Assembly: GCA_963719525.1 (NCBI GenBank)
Contig: CAVRCG010000004.1
Span: 2,418,001 to 2,482,000 of the forward strand
Reading direction: 5' to 3'
Length of the DNA: 64,000 nucleotides
DNA from: Bernardetia sp963719525
GTDB taxonomy: Bacteria; Bacteroidota; Bacteroidia; Cytophagales; Bernardetiaceae
Below are positions 48,699-59,253 of the stretch, piece by piece. Made by a program: the position numbers and the translations under genes. The stretch's first letter is position 1. Each line of letters opens with the position of its first letter. Below the pieces are notes generated by a model, which saw nothing but the letters and a program-made list of their open reading frames with translations, made no database searches and was not told where the DNA came from.

Positions 48699-51324
48699 TT
48701 ATTCAGCTAAAATAAATTTGCGTAAAGCTGCACCGTCTAACGTTTCGATTCGTAATTGATACATTCCTCCTGCTAATTTGCTGGCATAAACTTTATAACG
48801 ACTAGAAGAAATTTGATCTACTTTCAGATTTATTTCTCTTCCTAAAGCATCTATCAATATAAATTTTGGCGTTCCATTTGGATAATTTGTTCCAAAATCT
48901 AAGAAGAAACTACCATTGTTTGGATTAGGAAAAAGCGTAAGACCACGAAGTTCAATCGGCTCTTCAATAGCAGTAATCTGTCCTTCTGTAAATATAATAG
49001 TTTCAGAAACAGAGCTACATCCTGTTTGAGTACGAACCAAAAGACTGTATTCTCCCGTTTCAGTTGGTGTATAAGTTTCCTGATTTGCATTCGAAATTAT
49101 TTTTCCATCTTTCAACCATTGATAAGTTACTGATTCTTGACTTGTTACGCTACTTGTAAAAACTGTATTCTCTACTAGTTCTATCACTAATTCTGGTTTT
49201 GGAAGAACAGTAATTTCTACTTCATTTGAACGAGTCTGTACAACCTTGAGCTGTTACAATCTCTGCTGTGTATTTTCCTGCTTGGGTTACTGTATAATTT
49301 TTTTCGTTGGCAAAAGCCAAAACTACACCATCTCTTCTCCAACGAATTTGAGGACTACCAGCAAACCCAGAACCAACTTCTAAACGTAAACCAAAGGGTT
49401 GAGATTCGCAAAAAACCGTTTGTTGAGGTTGATTTAATGTAAAGACCAAACTTTCAGGACATTCTACATTAAGTGTAATAGGTCTTCTTTGAAGAGTAAG
49501 ATCAGGCAAAGCAGGATTTGTAACAGTCGCAATATAAACTCCAACACTTGAATTTGTAACTCTATTTATAGTTAATGTTTGAAGAGTAGAAATATTTTGT
49601 CCGTCTTTTTGCCATTGATAACGATTTCCATTTCCTACCGTCTCTACTGTGAAAGAAACAGATTGATTTACAGTTGCCAGAATATCCTGTTCTTCATTGA
49701 TAGGAGCTTGTGGAGCATAATCAAAAGTTTGATAATTACGATTTGCAAAAGGCAATAAATCATCAAATTCTAAACTATTCTCAGCAACACGAAGAACAGA
49801 CAAGTTAGCTAATTGTAAAATTTCTGTAGCTGGCAATGTTGATAGTTTATTCGTATTTATTTCCAAAATAACAAGAGCAATTAAATTATTCATTGTTGTT
49901 GGAAGATTAATAATAAAATTACGATTTGCGTATAATTCTCTTAATTTTCTAAGATTTGTAATCGAACTTGGAAATGCTGAAAGGTTATTATCATTTACAT
50001 TAAGTACCAAAAGTTCACTTAAATTACCTATTGTAGAAGGAAGAGAAGTAAATTTGTTGTCGTTTAGATATAGATTTTGAAGATTAGACAAATTACCAAT
50101 TTCGGTAGGTAAAGATTCAAGATTATTCCTTGAAAGCCAAAGAGCTTGGAGGTTGATAAGGTTGCCAAATGAAGAAGGAACTGCACCTGAAAACTGATTT
50201 TTATCTAAATCTAAATACGTTAATGTAGTGGCTTGTCCTATTGTTGCAGGAATTTGTCCTTCTAATTTGTTGTCGAAGAAACTCAAGTAACGTAATTCTG
50301 AAAATAGTTCTGCATCAAATACATCTGGCAAAAATCCTACAAGATTACGTCTTGATAAATCTAATTCTCTTACTTTATTTCCTCTCAATGTTACGCCTTC
50401 CCATGTTGCGACAGGGTCGTTTAAGTTCCAAGAATTTGTCCAGTTTGTTCCTCCTGTTTCATTGAATATTTCTACTAATGCAAGTGAATCTGTTGAATTA
50501 AGAAATCCTTCTACATTAAGATTAATCGTATGGCGTTCCAAAATTAATCGTGTAGCTTGTGTATTCGTAACTCTACAATAATATGTTCCCATATCGTCCA
50601 GAGTTGCATTCGTAATTTGTAGAGTAGAGTTTATCTCTCCAGCTAAAACAGCATTATCTTTATACCACTGATAATTATTAAAATTTCCTCGTGTTTCTGA
50701 TGTAAAAGTTGCAGATTCTCCTTGACGGATTGTAGTGTCTAAAGGAGCATAGATTTTTGCTTGAGGAGAATAAGTAAATAAAGGAATAAGAGTTACAAAA
50801 TCTTCTGCTGACTCAAAATCTAATCTATTATTTCCAATATTAAGTTCAAAATCAGGTTTATTAATTCTTGAGAAACGACCAACTGAATTAGGAAGTGTTC
50901 CTGTAAGATTATTATTGTTTAAGTTGAGACTAACTACTGAACCATAAGCAATCTGAACACCTGCCCAAGTACGAACCCGAGTAGTCAAATCCCAAGAATT
51001 TGTCCAGTTTTGTCCTCCTGTATTGTTATAAATATCTACTAAAATGAGTGAATCATTTCTACCAATATAATAAGGTTCATCTTCTAAGGTCATATAAATA
51101 TAACCCAATTGTCCAGTAGTAGTTCCGTTTCCAATTTGAGGAGAAACGATAGCTTCACCCACGACACCAAAATTTTGAAATCCACCAGAACTGCTCGTTC
51201 CACCACCACCAGAAATTACACTAGCACGTTGTTGTTGTACATTTTGGGAGTAAGAAGTTTGTATATGTACACATAAAAGTAAAAAAATGAGGAGACAACT
51301 CCTGTAAATAGTAAATGTGTTCAT
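48699..51324 (-). CDS. T9SS-exported LRR/Ig-like surface protein, apparent frameshift
   Basis: 874 residues joined. Signal peptide ending QTSYSQ; Ig-like modules near 185-260, 510-600 and 640-790; leucine-rich repeats at about 340-480 with the repeating frame LxxLxxLxLxxNxLxxLP (SNLQNLYLNDNKFTSLP). The last 75 residues (LTLFPNPNNGSFFLDF ... GGMYQLRIETLDG ... RKFILAE) are a type-A C-terminal sorting domain. The frame breaks at about 49229: the coding strand TCGTTCAAATGAAG should read TCGTCAAATGAAG, restoring CTDSSNEVEITVLPKPEL. Probably a surface adhesin or binding protein. Confidence 0.82.
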
Positions 51325-51754
51325 AAATAATGCAGGTAAAATGAGATATATGAATGGTTAAAAAATAGATATAAAAAATAATAGTACAGATAATACAGTT
51401 ATCAACGTGTGATAATCCTTATAGGTTACTTTCTTTATAAAGTGATTCTAGAGTTGATAATTAATGTTGATACTAACAATTGTATTACTACACTGTCCAC
51501 AAAAAATAAGATTGACCACTTGTATTATGAAAAATAATAATTGAAATTAATCAATTAAATAATACTAGCAAAAAATAGTTTTTATTAAACTCTTATAGAT
51601 TTGGCTTTTTCTGAGTTAGCTCTGAATTATCTCTGAGTTATCATTGAGAGTATGAACAACACTTTTATAGTTTTGAACCTACTCTTTTATATCTATTTTT
51701 AGTAACGCAGGATAAAATTTTTTGTTACACAAATTTACTCTTTTCTATGCTTTT
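51325..51754. other. Intergenic gap without recognisable feature
   Basis: 430 bp of AT-rich DNA between the LRR gene start and the ferredoxin stop (both - strand). A few short direct words (TCTGAGTTA, CTGAATTATCTCTGAG) are seen, but no convincing promoter, RNA or repeat. Confidence 0.5.
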
Positions 51755-52657
51755 CTACTCTTTATTTTCTGTACTGTCTGTAGAAGGTTTGTTTGGAGTA
51801 GATAATTTTATTTTTATAGGTTTCAAAGTAGGCTTTATAACTATCTTTTTAATGGTTTTATTTTCTTCTGTATCAGCAGATTGAGACTGGATTTTCTTAA
51901 TTTTGATGCTTGGTTTTTTGATAATTTTCTTTGTATCTATTTTGTCTTCTCCAGATTTAGATTGTTCTACTTGTGCTGAGGTTTTCTCAGTTTTCAGAGT
52001 AGGTTTGATAATAGGTTTTGCAATAATTTTTTTGACTGTTTTCTTTGCTGCTTTTTCTGCTTCAAAATCGTCCCATTCTTTCTGCTTCTCACTAGTTTGC
52101 TGCTCGTCCAGATTACTAAAGTCATAATTCATTTTGGCGACATCAATTTCACTAAAATCAAATTCTTTGGTCATTGTTAGGCATTCAGTCGGACAAACCA
52201 CCGTACAAAGTCCACAAAAACAACATTTTGCCATATCAATATCAAACTTTGCAGCATAAAAACGAATGGGCGAACCGTCAGAAGCTCTTCCCACTTGTTC
52301 TGTTCCACGAATAGCATCAATTTCGATACAATTTACAGGACACACCTCGGCACATTTATTACAGACAATACAATCTTCAATTTCATTATGCAGTTTGTAA
52401 CGCCCATTATCAGGAATAGGCATCATTTCGTGTGGATAACGATTGGTTACGATTCCTAGATTCGAATTATCATCTATTTCAAAAGATTGATTTTGAGGCG
52501 AGTTTGCGTTTGTGTTTGTTTTGGCTAAACTTTGTATAGATTTTTGAAAATGTTCCCACGTCATACTCAAGCCTTTTGCTGTGGTTTGAGTGGCTTCTTT
52601 TAAATCTTTCCAATATGTTTTATTATTTTCTTTTTTGTCTTCTTTCATATACTGCAA
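51755..52657 (-). CDS. 2x[4Fe-4S] ferredoxin, NuoI-like, with long Lys/Pro tail
   Basis: 300 residues. Two cubane motifs: Cys96-Cys99-Cys102-Cys106-Pro and Cys145-Cys148-Cys151-Cys155-Pro, spaced as in NADH-quinone oxidoreductase subunit I. The core (residues 65-165) looks like NuoI: RYPHEMMPIPDNGRYKLHNE and DGSPIRFYAAKFDI. Beyond residue 205 comes a repetitive basic tail with KKIIAKPIIKPTLK, KKIIKKPSIKIKK and KKIVIKPTLKPIKIK. No other nuo genes are adjacent. It may be the complex I subunit encoded apart, or an accessory ferredoxin. Confidence 0.75.
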   Translation of the reverse strand: MQYMKEDKKENNKTYWKDLKEATQTTAKGLSMTWEHFQKSIQSLAKTNTNANSPQNQSFEIDDNSNLGIVTNRYPHEMMPIPDNGRYKLHNEIEDCIVCNKCAEVCPVNCIEIDAIRGTEQVGRASDGSPIRFYAAKFDIDMAKCCFCGLCTVVCPTECLTMTKEFDFSEIDVAKMNYDFSNLDEQQTSEKQKEWDDFEAEKAAKKTVKKIIAKPIIKPTLKTEKTSAQVEQSKSGEDKIDTKKIIKKPSIKIKKIQSQSADTEENKTIKKIVIKPTLKPIKIKLSTPNKPSTDSTENKE

Positions 52658-52864
52658 AACGTTTTAGTCCGTCTTTAGTTTTTCTTTATTTCAAATTTTT
52701 CTTAAAACTAATTTACGCAATTATTTATTTATTCATTCACAAAAAGTTATCTTTACTTTATCAAAAATAGATTTTTCTGTAGCTGATACTTTTCAAGTGT
52801 CAAAGATAATACAGTATTTTATCAACATTTAGAAAGTATTGATCACTTCAGATTTGTAAAAAAA

Positions 52865-55800
52865 ATGACTTTAGAAGAATATATAGCCAAAATAAATCAG
52901 CGTTTTGAGTTGGGAAATGCTACCGAACATACCTTCAGAGGAGATTTACAAACTCTTTTGGAAACGCTTGTTCCAACTATTGCAGCCACCAACGAGCCAA
53001 AACGGATTGCTTGTGGTGCGCCAGATTTTGTATTGACTCAAAAAAACAATAATAATATTCCGATAGGATTTATTGAAGCTAAAAATATTAATGATACAGA
53101 TTTAAAAGGAGAAAAGAAAAATGGTAACAAGTTACAATTTGATAGATACAAAACTTCATTAGATAATATTGCTTTTACGGATTATCTAAAATTTTACTTT
53201 TATGAGAATAAAACTCTTATCAAAACAATTGAAATTGGAAAGGTAGAAAATGGAAAGATAGAACCAATTAGAGAAAATTTTGAGAGTTTTGAAAGGCACT
53301 TTAAAGACTTTTGTCTTTATGAAGGACAAACTATAAAAAGTCCACAAAAGTTAGCCGAAATGATGGCTGCAAAAGCACAATTATTAGCCGAAGTCATTGA
53401 AAAATCACTTGATGAAGATGCGAAAAATAAAATTGATTCTTCTATAAATGGACAGTTTGAAGCTTTTAAAGAAATCCTGATAAAAGATACTTCTCACAAA
53501 GATTTTGCTGATGTTTATGCTCAAACTATTGCGTATGGAATGTTTGCAGCACGTTTGCACGATGATTCTCCAACTGATTTTACACGAAAAAAAGCTGCCG
53601 AATTAATTCCGAAATCAAATCCATTTTTGCGTAAATTATTTCAATACATTGCAGGTTTTGATTTGGATGAGCGTTTGGTTTGGATTGTTGATAGTCTTTC
53701 TGATATTTTTGTTTTTGCAAACGTAGAATTGATTTTGAAAGAATATGGAAGAGCGACACAAAGTGAAGATGCATTAATTCATTTTTACGAAACCTTTTTG
53801 GCAGAATATGACCCAAAATTAAGAAAATCAAGAGGCGTTTGGTTTACTCCAAAACCTGTCGTAAACTTTATAGTTCGTGCCGTTCAATGAAATCTTAAAA
53901 ACAGAATTTGGTTTGCAAAAAGGATTGACAGATAGTAGTAAAATGAAAATGCTGGTAAACGATGATGGAAAAACAGTAGAAAAAGAATTTCATAAAGTAC
54001 AAATTCTTGACCCAGCCACAGGAACAGGAACTTTTTTAGCTGAAACGGTAGAACATATTTACAAACAGTTTGAAAATCAAAAAGGAATTTGGAATAGTTA
54101 TGTGGAAAATGACCTTTTGCCTCGCTTAAACGGCTTTGAACTTTTGATGGCTTCTTATGCAATGGCACATTTAAAATTGGATTTTTTGTTGAAGGAAACA
54201 AATTTTATTTTTAAAAAAGAACAGCGTTTACGAATTTTTCTTACCAATAGTTTGGAAGAAGGAGATGAAAAACTGGAAAAAGGATTTGCAAATTGGTTGA
54301 GTGTAGAAGCTAATGAAGCCAACAAAGTTAAGAAAGCAACGCCTGTAATGGTTATTATGGGAAATCCTCCTTATGCTGTCAGCAGTTCGAATAAAAGTGA
54401 TTGGATTCAAAATTTGATTAGCGATTATAAAAAAGATTTGAAGGAACGAAAAATTAATCTTGATGATGATTACATTAAATTTATCCGTTTTGGGCAGCAT
54501 TTTATAGATAAAAATGAAAGTGGCGTTTTGGCATATATTTCCAATAATAGTTTTGTTGATGGAATTACGCACCGTCAGATGAGAAAAAATTTGTTAGAAA
54601 GTTTTGATAAAATCTATATTTTAGATTTGCATGGAAACGCAAAAAAGAAAGAAGTTTGTCCAGATGGAAGTGTAGATAATAATGTTTTTGATATAATGCA
54701 GGGCGTTTCGATTAATATTTTTGTTAAAATAGAAAAGAAAAATAAAGTAGAACAAAAGAATGAATTAGGAAAAGTTTTTCATTACGATTTGCAGGGAAAG
54801 CGAAATTTTAAATATGATTTTTTGGATAACAATAATTTAAGTTCTGTAAAGTGGAAGAAATTAAATTATACAAAACCGTATTATTTCTTTGTTCCTAAAG
54901 ATTTTAGTGATAAAAAAGAATATGACAAAGGATTTGAAATTAATGAATTATTTGTGGAAGGAGTAGCAGGAATAGAAACCATAAGAGATGCAATTACGAT
55001 TCATTTTACTACTACTGAACTCCGAGAAGTGTTGAACGATTTTAATAATTTAGAAGAAGAAGAAATTGCACTAAAATACAAAACACAAGATGCAAGAGAT
55101 TGGAAAATAAAGAGAGCAAAATCAGATGTGATGAACAATATAAACAAAGATGAAGCGTATCAAGAAATTAATTATCGTCCTTTTGATACAAGGAAAACAT
55201 TTTATACAGGAAAGCAAAACGGCTTTGTTTGTAATGGAAGGTATAATGTAATGAAACATTTGCTTAGAGAAAATATAGGTTTGGTGATAAAAAGAGGTTT
55301 TGATCAAGAAAATGCTGCTCCTGTTTTTCTCACTAAAAATATTATTGATAGAAGAGGTTGGTCAAGACCAGGAATGCAGGGTGCTGAAACTACTTTTCCA
55401 CTTTACATTTATCCAAATCTTTACTCCAAAATAGAAAAAGAGGAGAGAATAAATAGTTTGGAATTGGTTTACGAAGAAGCGTGTATTTCTTTAGAACATT
55501 TTACGGTAGGATTTAAGAAGATAGAAAAAATGTACAAATCCTTGAAAAATCCCGAAGCAGACATAACTCGCCATTACAAACAGCAAATAAGGTTGTATAA
55601 AAAGTTAAAAGAAAATGTAACTAAATTTAGAAATGATTTATCAAACTATTCTACAAATTCTCTTTTTAAAAGTCAAGAACAACAAGAACCAAGAAAACCA
55701 AATCTAAAAAAAGAACTCGTAAAAATATTTTCTCAAAAATTAGATTTAACATTTACAGTTGAAAAAACAGAGAAAAAAGGAACGTATGCACCGATTGATA

Positions 55801-56300
55801 TTTTGGATTACATCTATGCCATTTTGCATTCTCCGAAGTACCGTTCAACATACAAAGAGTTTTTGAAGATAGATTTTCCTAAAATTCCTTTTCCAAGTGA
55901 TACAACTATGTTTTGGAAATTGGTAGAATTAGGAGGAAAATTAAGACAGATTCATTTGTTAGAAAGTGATGCAGTAACTAATTTTATCACTTCTTATCCT
56001 ATAAATGGCGAATTTGGAAATGATAATGAAGTAGAAAAACCTAAATTTGTTCTTGATAAAAATGTAGAAAATAAAATTGAGAAAATTGGAAAAGTTTTTA
56101 TCAATGAAACTCAATATTTTGATGCTGTCCCTTTATTTGCTTGGGAATTTTTTATTGGAGGATATCAACCTGCTCAAAAGTGGCTCAAAGATAGAAAAGG
56201 TAGAAAGTTATCGTTTGAAGAAATCAATCATTACCAAAAAATAATTGTCGCTTTAGTAGAAACAGATACAGTGATGAGGGAAATTGATGAAGCTTTTTAG
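52865..56300 (+). CDS. Type ISP/IIG-like restriction-modification protein, apparent frameshift
   Basis: 1,144 residues joined. The N-terminal PD-(D/E)xK nuclease motif is GAPDFVL...GFIEAKN (Asp54, Glu71, Lys73). The gamma-class N6-adenine methyltransferase has motif I LDPATGTGTFLAE near residue 382 and NPPY near 500. The C-terminal FAWEFFIGGYQPAQKWLKDR and the final helix resemble the type ISP specificity domain. No helicase domain is present, unlike LlaBIII-type enzymes. The frame breaks at about 53883: GCCGTTCAATGAA should read GCCGTCAATGAA, restoring VRAVNEILKTEFG. No separate R, M or S genes are nearby. Confidence 0.82.
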
Positions 56301-56316
56301 AAAGTTTAGCAACAAT

Positions 56317-57024
56317 CTAATCCATCATTTTTTGAAGAACCAAATTTCTATCAATATCTTTCACTTGTCCAGATTCACAATAAAAAACTCGTGCAGGGTG
56401 TTTTTTCAAAAAATTATGATGATGTGTAGCCATCAAAACTGCTGTTCCTGCTTTATTTATTTCTACAAAAACATTCAAAATATCGTTTGCAATTGTTGGG
56501 TCAAGATTTCCAGTAGGCTCGTCTGCCAAAACAATTAAAGGATTATTAAGTAATGCTCTGGCAATGGCGACACGCTGCTGTTCTCCACCAGACAATTGAT
56601 GAGGCATTTTATACATTAATTCTTCAATTCCAACTTGCAGCAAAATTTGATCTATTCGGTGTTGAATGGCTACTTTGTCTGTCCAACCTATTGCACGCAT
56701 TACAAAAGCTAAGTTTTCAAAAACACTACGGTCTGTAAACAATTGAAAATCTTGAAAAACAATACCTATTTTTCGCCTAAGAAACGGAACTTCAAGGTGT
56801 TTTAAATGATTGACACGATAACCAGCCACTACAATTTCTCCTTTTTCTACTGGTAAATCAGCATACAAAGCCTTCAAGATAGTAGATTTTCCACTTCCTG
56901 TTTTTCCTATTAAGTATACAAATTCGCCACTTGCTACTTCCAAATTTACGTTTTCAAAAATAGTTCGGCTTTCTTGTGCTAAAAGAACGTCTTGCATACT
57001 GGCTACTGAAAAAGGTTTTGTCAT
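56317..57024 (-). CDS. ftsE: Cell-division ABC transporter ATPase FtsE
   Basis: 235 residues. FtsE pairs with membrane protein FtsX to control peptidoglycan hydrolases at the septum. Motifs: Walker A GKTGSGKST at residues 40-48, Q-loop VFQDFQLFTDRSV, signature LSGGEQQRVAIARAL, Walker B VLADEPTGNLD, and switch MATHHH. No ftsX is adjacent in this window. Its 3' end converges on the RM gene with a gap of 16 bp. Confidence 0.87.
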   Translation of the reverse strand: MTKPFSVASMQDVLLAQESRTIFENVNLEVASGEFVYLIGKTGSGKSTILKALYADLPVEKGEIVVAGYRVNHLKHLEVPFLRRKIGIVFQDFQLFTDRSVFENLAFVMRAIGWTDKVAIQHRIDQILLQVGIEELMYKMPHQLSGGEQQRVAIARALLNNPLIVLADEPTGNLDPTIANDILNVFVEINKAGTAVLMATHHHNFLKKHPARVFYCESGQVKDIDRNLVLQKMMD

Positions 57025-57115
57025 TGTTTTCTTAGGATTTGGGAAATACCGAAACTAAATCAATAAAATTATTCGTGGGGAAGGCAAAAACAAAACACAC
57101 GAAAGGTAGTAGAAA

Positions 57116-57733
57116 TCAAATCTTCACAGAAGTAACCATTTTTGTAGCGTGTTCTTGCCAGTATTTATAATCTGTTCCGATGACACTAAAATTAACGATT
57201 AATACTTTTCCATTATAAACGCTATACAAAACTTGATGATAACGAGATTTTCCACCTTTATTAATTATGGCATTTGGGTCTTCTGGAATTGCTCCAATAA
57301 ACTCAAAAAGAACACCTTGTCTGTCTCCAATATTAATAATTTGTCCTTCGTTCAAGAATTTTACTTTTTCATAAAACGAATTTGCGATTGCCCCTTTGTA
57401 AAATCCTTTCAAGAGTTCCATATTCATTTCGCTTTCCAAACCGATTTCTCCCCATTCAAAGATACTTGAATTAACGCCTAACTCGGCTTTTCGGTCTGGG
57501 CTTCTAAAAATAGCTAAAGGGCGTTTTGGAGTAAAATATTTCGTTGCAATTTCTTCATCAGACATTTCTACAAAATTATTGGGAACGAGTAATGTTACGC
57601 CTTCGCCGATTCGCTTTCTCTTGTATTTATCGGGCATTTGTCCTGCAAAATTGAAAGCTGAGAAAGTGAGAAGAAATAAAAGAGCAAAAGAAATAGTTTT
57701 GAATGCGTTTTCTCTAATTTTTTTGATTTTCAT
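57116..57733 (-). CDS. Secreted protein of unknown function
   Basis: 205 residues. Signal peptide TISFALLFLLTFSAFNFAG. The mature part (GEGVTLLVPNNFVEMSDEEIATKYF, then SPDRKAELGVNSS, QHATKMVTSVKI at the end) has the outline of PsbP-like or similar small secreted beta proteins, but I cannot assign it. Follows ftsE upstream by 91 bp on the same strand, and may be co-transcribed with it. Confidence 0.6.
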   Translation of the reverse strand: MKIKKIRENAFKTISFALLFLLTFSAFNFAGQMPDKYKRKRIGEGVTLLVPNNFVEMSDEEIATKYFTPKRPLAIFRSPDRKAELGVNSSIFEWGEIGLESEMNMELLKGFYKGAIANSFYEKVKFLNEGQIINIGDRQGVLFEFIGAIPEDPNAIINKGGKSRYHQVLYSVYNGKVLIVNFSVIGTDYKYWQEHATKMVTSVKI

Positions 57734-57816
57734 AATTGATTGATATACTAATTTTGATAGAAAATAATTTGATAAATATATAGTTTTGAAAAAATGGTTT
57801 CTTCAAAAAGGTAAAA

Positions 57817-57835
57817 CCCACGAATTTGTCCGTGG
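57817..57835. repeat. Solo CCCACGAA-type hairpin
   Basis: CCCACGAATTTGTCCGTGG resembles the hairpin carried inside MITE family A but stands without the rest of the element. It lies just upstream of the secreted protein gene. Confidence 0.45.
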
Positions 57836-57947
57836 AAATAAAACTTTTATACAAACTCTATAATCAAATTATTGTGCCAAAACGAAGATTAAATTCCTTA
57901 TATGATAAATCAAATAGCTACTTCTCAACTATCAACCAATAGTATAG

Positions 57948-58475
57948 TTACTTTTTTACCTCTACTCTTACTTTTTCGGCAGCCGTTTTGTTCATTCCAA
58001 ACCAAACAAAAAACAAAAGCAACCAACCTACCAAAAGTACTAAAATAATAATAGACAAAATAGAAGCATCAAAAGGAAAAGCAGGAGTTGCGCCATTTTC
58101 AATTTGGATAGAAACTAGATAAATAATAAGAAAAAGGTTGATAAAAATTCCTATTCCCTTTGTCCAAAGTTTGAAGTTTTTGAGTAAAATTTTGCGTGTA
58201 GCCTGACTACTTGACCAAAATTTGCGTTTTGGAAGAGGTAAAAATTTTTCTGGTAAAGTAGGAATTACTGTTCCCAAAATCAAAAGTATTCCATTAAAAA
58301 CAACAATAGCAGCTAAAAAAAGATAGAAAAATCCATTTTTGGTTAGATTGAAAACACCACCAGTATCATCAATTTTTAGTGTAATAGGAGGTTGAAGGAT
58401 TACATTTTCATAGAGAAGAACTCCCATAACTGCAAGCATTGAAAGCATCCAAAGAAACTTTATAAGTTTTATCAT
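57948..58475 (-). CDS. Four-helix membrane protein, unknown
   Basis: 175 residues from the ATG at 58475; a longer frame adds 16 residues, but hydrophobic helix 1 begins here (MIKLIKFLWMLSMLAVMGVL). Helices near 6-24, 46-70, 105-125 and 140-160, with a basic loop (LPLPKRKFWSSSQATRKILLKNF) between helices 2 and 3. No family recognised. Confidence 0.6.
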   Translation of the reverse strand: MIKLIKFLWMLSMLAVMGVLLYENVILQPPITLKIDDTGGVFNLTKNGFFYLFLAAIVVFNGILLILGTVIPTLPEKFLPLPKRKFWSSSQATRKILLKNFKLWTKGIGIFINLFLIIYLVSIQIENGATPAFPFDASILSIIILVLLVGWLLLFFVWFGMNKTAAEKVRVEVKK

Positions 58476-58683
58476 GACTTTATTCTTTTTTAAATAAGTT
58501 TTATAATTTAATAAATCAAGCAAATTTCCATAAATTTTTATATACCAATCAGCAAAATTAAAATTTATTACTTTACCTTAATTATTTCACTAAATTAAGT
58601 TACAAAGGTACTAAGAAAGACTAATAATACTGTCAATAATTACTAAAATTACTTTATTTTAAACCTTTAAAATTATATCACTT

Positions 58684-59028
58684 ATGAAAAAAGAATTCTC
58701 TTATCAGTTTTGTTTGTTTTTTGTCTTATTTGCATTTGTTTTTTGCAGTTGTGATTGTCATACCGAAGCAAACGGTGTTGTAGTAGATAAAATTACAAAA
58801 TTACCTATAGAAAGTGTAGAAATAAGTATCCATTTGTCGATGATTCATGACGATAGTTTGAAAACACCAGTTTTTACAGACAAAAATGGACATTACAAAC
58901 TTTCTCATGACTATTGTAGCGATTATATGATAGATTTTCACAAAGAAGGATATTTTGGTTTTGTCACTTCTGTTAGAAAAAATGATTCTATTTTTTTGGA
59001 AGTTTATGTGGATGATGGAGAATATTGA
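58684..59028 (+). CDS. Lipoprotein with carboxypeptidase-regulatory-like domain
   Basis: 114 residues. Signal ending FVFCSC gives a lipidated Cys near 22. The rest is one CarboxypepD_reg/transthyretin-like fold: GVVVDKITKLPIESVEISI, FTDKNGHYKLS, then FHKEGYFGFV. Such domains are common in Bacteroidota surface proteins; alone they probably serve in binding or assembly. A perfect hairpin follows the stop. Confidence 0.65.
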   Translation: MKKEFSYQFCLFFVLFAFVFCSCDCHTEANGVVVDKITKLPIESVEISIHLSMIHDDSLKTPVFTDKNGHYKLSHDYCSDYMIDFHKEGYFGFVTSVRKNDSIFLEVYVDDGEY

Positions 59029-59040
59029 CAAATGATATCA

Positions 59041-59085
59041 AAAAAATCCTAGTATAAATAAAGTTATACTAGGACTAATTTTTTT
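59041..59085. terminator. Hairpin terminator
   Basis: TCCTAGTATAA / TTATACTAGGA perfect stem (59047-59074) flanked by A and T runs. Confidence 0.7.
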
Positions 59086-59182
59086 CTAAAAAACCAACTA
59101 TCAAACGTTATTACAATTATTTATAGATCTAATAATCAATTAGTTACAGATAGCTATAGAAAAGTAAAACAGTTTTATTTTT

Positions 59183-59216
59183 CCATATCGACAGGTTTAC
59201 AAACCTAGTGCTATAA
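59183..59216. repeat. GGTTTGCAAACC-family palindrome, diverged
   Basis: CCATATCGACAGG...AAACCTAGTGCTATAAG, preceded by ATAGAAAAGTAAAACAGT like the copy inside the riboswitch. It lies next to the 3' end of the outer-membrane protein gene. Confidence 0.5.
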
Positions 59217-59253
59217 GAAATGACATTACTAAATTAACTGTAGTAACCTGTAA

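Noticed and set aside
23433..53884. Programmed ribosomal frameshifting
   Set aside because: The insertion motif occurs on both the coding and the template strand of the affected genes and in unrelated families. A recoding signal would be read only in mRNA sense.
57817..57835. Fourth MITE family A copy
   Set aside because: Only the internal hairpin is present; the ends ACTGATG and a target duplication are missing.
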